Origin: Lachnospiraceae bacterium M18-1
Lineage (GTDB): Bacteria; Bacillota; Clostridia; Lachnospirales; Lachnospiraceae
Length of the DNA: 64,000 nt
Direction: 5' to 3'
Assembly (NCBI GenBank): GCA_000403295.2
Contig: KE159605.1
Coordinates: forward strand, 376,845 to 440,844
This document shows positions 62,853-64,000 of the stretch, piece by piece. Positions within the stretch are counted from its first letter, which is position 1. Every line of letters begins with the position of its first letter. Both the position numbers and the translations under genes were made by a program. Under the pieces are notes generated by a model. It ran no database searches and was not told the DNA's origin. It was given only the letters and a program-made list of their open reading frames with translations.

Positions 62853-63386
62853 ATGAGACAAAATCCGCAAAATGTATCACCAATGAGTAATGAGGGACGA
62901 AATGCCTACGTTATCCGGCATCTGACAGACGCTCTTCTTAAGCTGCTTCACAAAAAGCCGCTCCAGGAAATTTCCATCAGTGAACTATGCGCTCAGGCCG
63001 GTGTCGGCAGGGCGTCCTTCTACCGCAATTTTGATAGTAAAGAGGACATTTTGAAGACCTATCTCCGGGAAATATTTCAGAGCTGTATGGAGGCATGTGA
63101 AAACAGCCATGACCGGAATTTAAGCGCCACGATACGTATCCTGTTTTCACATTATGAAGAATATCGGAATTTCTACAGTCTTCTCAATGAACGAGACCTG
63201 ATCTATATGCTGAAAGATGTGATCATAGCAATCTGCGGCCCCAGGCCCGAGGCATCGGCAATCGAAGCCTATTCCTCAGCCTTTGCCGCTTACTCCTTAT
63301 ACGGCTGGACAGAAGTCTGGTTCCAGAGAGGGATGAAGGAAAATTCAGAGGAAATGGCGTCTATGTTTCAAGGTCAGGGGTTTTGA
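62853..63386 (+). CDS. TetR/AcrR-family transcriptional regulator
   Basis: About 177 residues from MRQNPQNVSPM, behind AGGAGGAG. N-terminal HTH: ALLKLLHKKPLQEISISELC and AQAGVGRASFYRNFDSKEDI, typical of the TetR_N fold with a C-terminal helical ligand domain of the short TetR_C type. Transcribed away from the membrane protein/esterase operon, which it probably represses. Confidence 0.88.
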   Translation: MRQNPQNVSPMSNEGRNAYVIRHLTDALLKLLHKKPLQEISISELCAQAGVGRASFYRNFDSKEDILKTYLREIFQSCMEACENSHDRNLSATIRILFSHYEEYRNFYSLLNERDLIYMLKDVIIAICGPRPEASAIEAYSSAFAAYSLYGWTEVWFQRGMKENSEEMASMFQGQGF

Positions 63387-63459
63387 CTTAGATGTGAAGT
63401 TGTATCATAACGAAGCAGGCTGCGCTATCCAGAGCTAGAAACCTTATCAATATCATAAA

Positions 63460-63491
63460 ACCAGCAGATAAATGATATTTTATCTGCTGGT
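63460..63491 (-). terminator. Hairpin between the tetR-type gene and the chemotaxis gene
   Basis: Perfect 13 bp stem ACCAGCAGATAAA / TTTATCTGCTGGT. On the minus strand TTTTA follows, so it may end the chemotaxis receptor transcript; on the plus strand it could end the regulator transcript. Confidence 0.6.
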
Positions 63492-63560
63492 CATGCTTTG
63501 CAGAAAACCTGCCGTTCAAGTTTCCTGTATTTTTATATGTTTTCAGATCCATTCTGTTGT

Positions 63561-64000
63561 CTAATACTGGCGCAGCCGGAACTTCTGCACCGATCCCTTC
63601 AGGTCATGCGCCTGCTCTAAGAGCTCTGACGCGGATGCTGCCGACTTTTCCGCGGTTGCGGCATTGGTCTGCACCACATCCGAGATCTGTTCCATTCCCT
63701 GTGTCAGCTGACGAAGCGCCTCCACCTGCTGTTCCGCAGATTCTGCGATCCTCTCCACCAGTTCTGTAGACCTGCGCGCCCCCAGAACACCTGCTGCAAG
63801 CGCCTCTGTCGTATCTGCTGACAAAGCGGTTCCCTCCTGCACCAGCTTAATGGAATCCTCGATCAAAGAGGTAATATTCTGCGCTGCCTCCGAACTCTTG
63901 TTCGCCAGGCTTTGTACCTCATCCGCCACTACAGCGAATCCTTTTCCTGTCTCACCCGCACGGGCCGCTTCTACCGCAGCATTCAATGCCAGAATATTGG
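63561..64000 (-). CDS. Methyl-accepting chemotaxis protein, C-terminal part
   Basis: The last about 146 codons of a receptor whose start lies beyond 64000. The signalling tip [20 protein letters not shown] and [19 protein letters not shown] are diagnostic; the adaptation helix follows with Ala/Glu-rich heptads and the end is [13 protein letters not shown]. Ligand domain and membrane part are outside the window. No other chemotaxis genes are seen. Confidence 0.92.
   Translation of the reverse strand, partial: NILALNAAVEAARAGETGKGFAVVADEVQSLANKSSEAAQNITSLIEDSIKLVQEGTALSADTTEALAAGVLGARRSTELVERIAESAEQQVEALRQLTQGMEQISDVVQTNAATAEKSAASASELLEQAHDLKGSVQKFRLRQY

Noticed and set aside
1..64000. tRNA or rRNA genes
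   Set aside because: I saw no cloverleaf-like or rRNA-like sequence; the short palindromes all have other explanations.

Overview
This 64 kb window looks like chromosome from a Gram-positive, spore-forming anaerobe of the Lachnospiraceae/Clostridia type (inference). The evidence is sporulation genes (yqfC, yqfD, SpoVB-like, BofC-like), Rex, formate-tetrahydrofolate ligase with FolD, an NfnAB-like flavoprotein pair, an iron-dependent alcohol dehydrogenase, a BaiN-like flavoprotein, and the order miaB-mutS-mutL-miaA. No rRNA or tRNA gene was seen. Almost every core gene lies on the minus strand, so the window reads from right to left within one replichore.

Layout. 1-12.9 kb: a compact minus-strand cluster with many overlapping stops and starts (UPF0291, 5-formyl-THF ligase, DUF4250, miaB, a small CmpB-like membrane protein, mutS, mutL, miaA, a PLP enzyme and two FAD enzymes). 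13-20 kb: yqfC-yqfD-phoH-ybeY, a SpoVB-like flippase and a flotillin. 20-29 kb: HAD phosphatase, DegV, membrane-anchored lipase, rlmH, NfnAB-like pair, alcohol dehydrogenase and a zinc-ribbon/TPR membrane protein. 29-41.7 kb: folD, fhs, ftsK, a ClpP-like protease, metY, yebC, mazF, alr, nnr and rex. 41.8-53 kb: an ABC-F ATPase (plus strand), a 2-isopropylmalate synthase fused to an AraC-type DNA-binding domain, two D-Ala-D-Ala carboxypeptidases, scpAB, a metallophosphoesterase and deoC.

53.2-59.9 kb is an AT-rich accessory island. It holds a restriction-modification pair: a methyltransferase made of two fused D12-class adenine methylase modules, and an overlapping HNH endonuclease. Around it are remnants of mobile DNA: an IS66 TnpB tail, a 210 bp element with perfect 21 bp terminal inverted repeats, a DUF4209 tail, a decayed IS with both ends, and a tyrosine integrase with a nonsense codon. 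60-64 kb returns to core-like sequence: a low-molecular-weight tyrosine phosphatase, a J-domain protein, a TetR-type regulator divergent from a 44-residue membrane protein plus esterase operon, and the end of a chemotaxis receptor gene.

The strongest unusual items are the LeuA-AraC fusion with candidate operator half-sites just upstream of its promoter, the fused methylase/HNH system, a dispersed palindromic repeat family (copies near 19.7, 37.9, 51.0-51.2 and 52.8-53.15 kb), and a cluster of five DnaA-box-like sequences inside the start of a carboxypeptidase gene. All assignments come from reading the sequence and knowledge of families; no database search was run.
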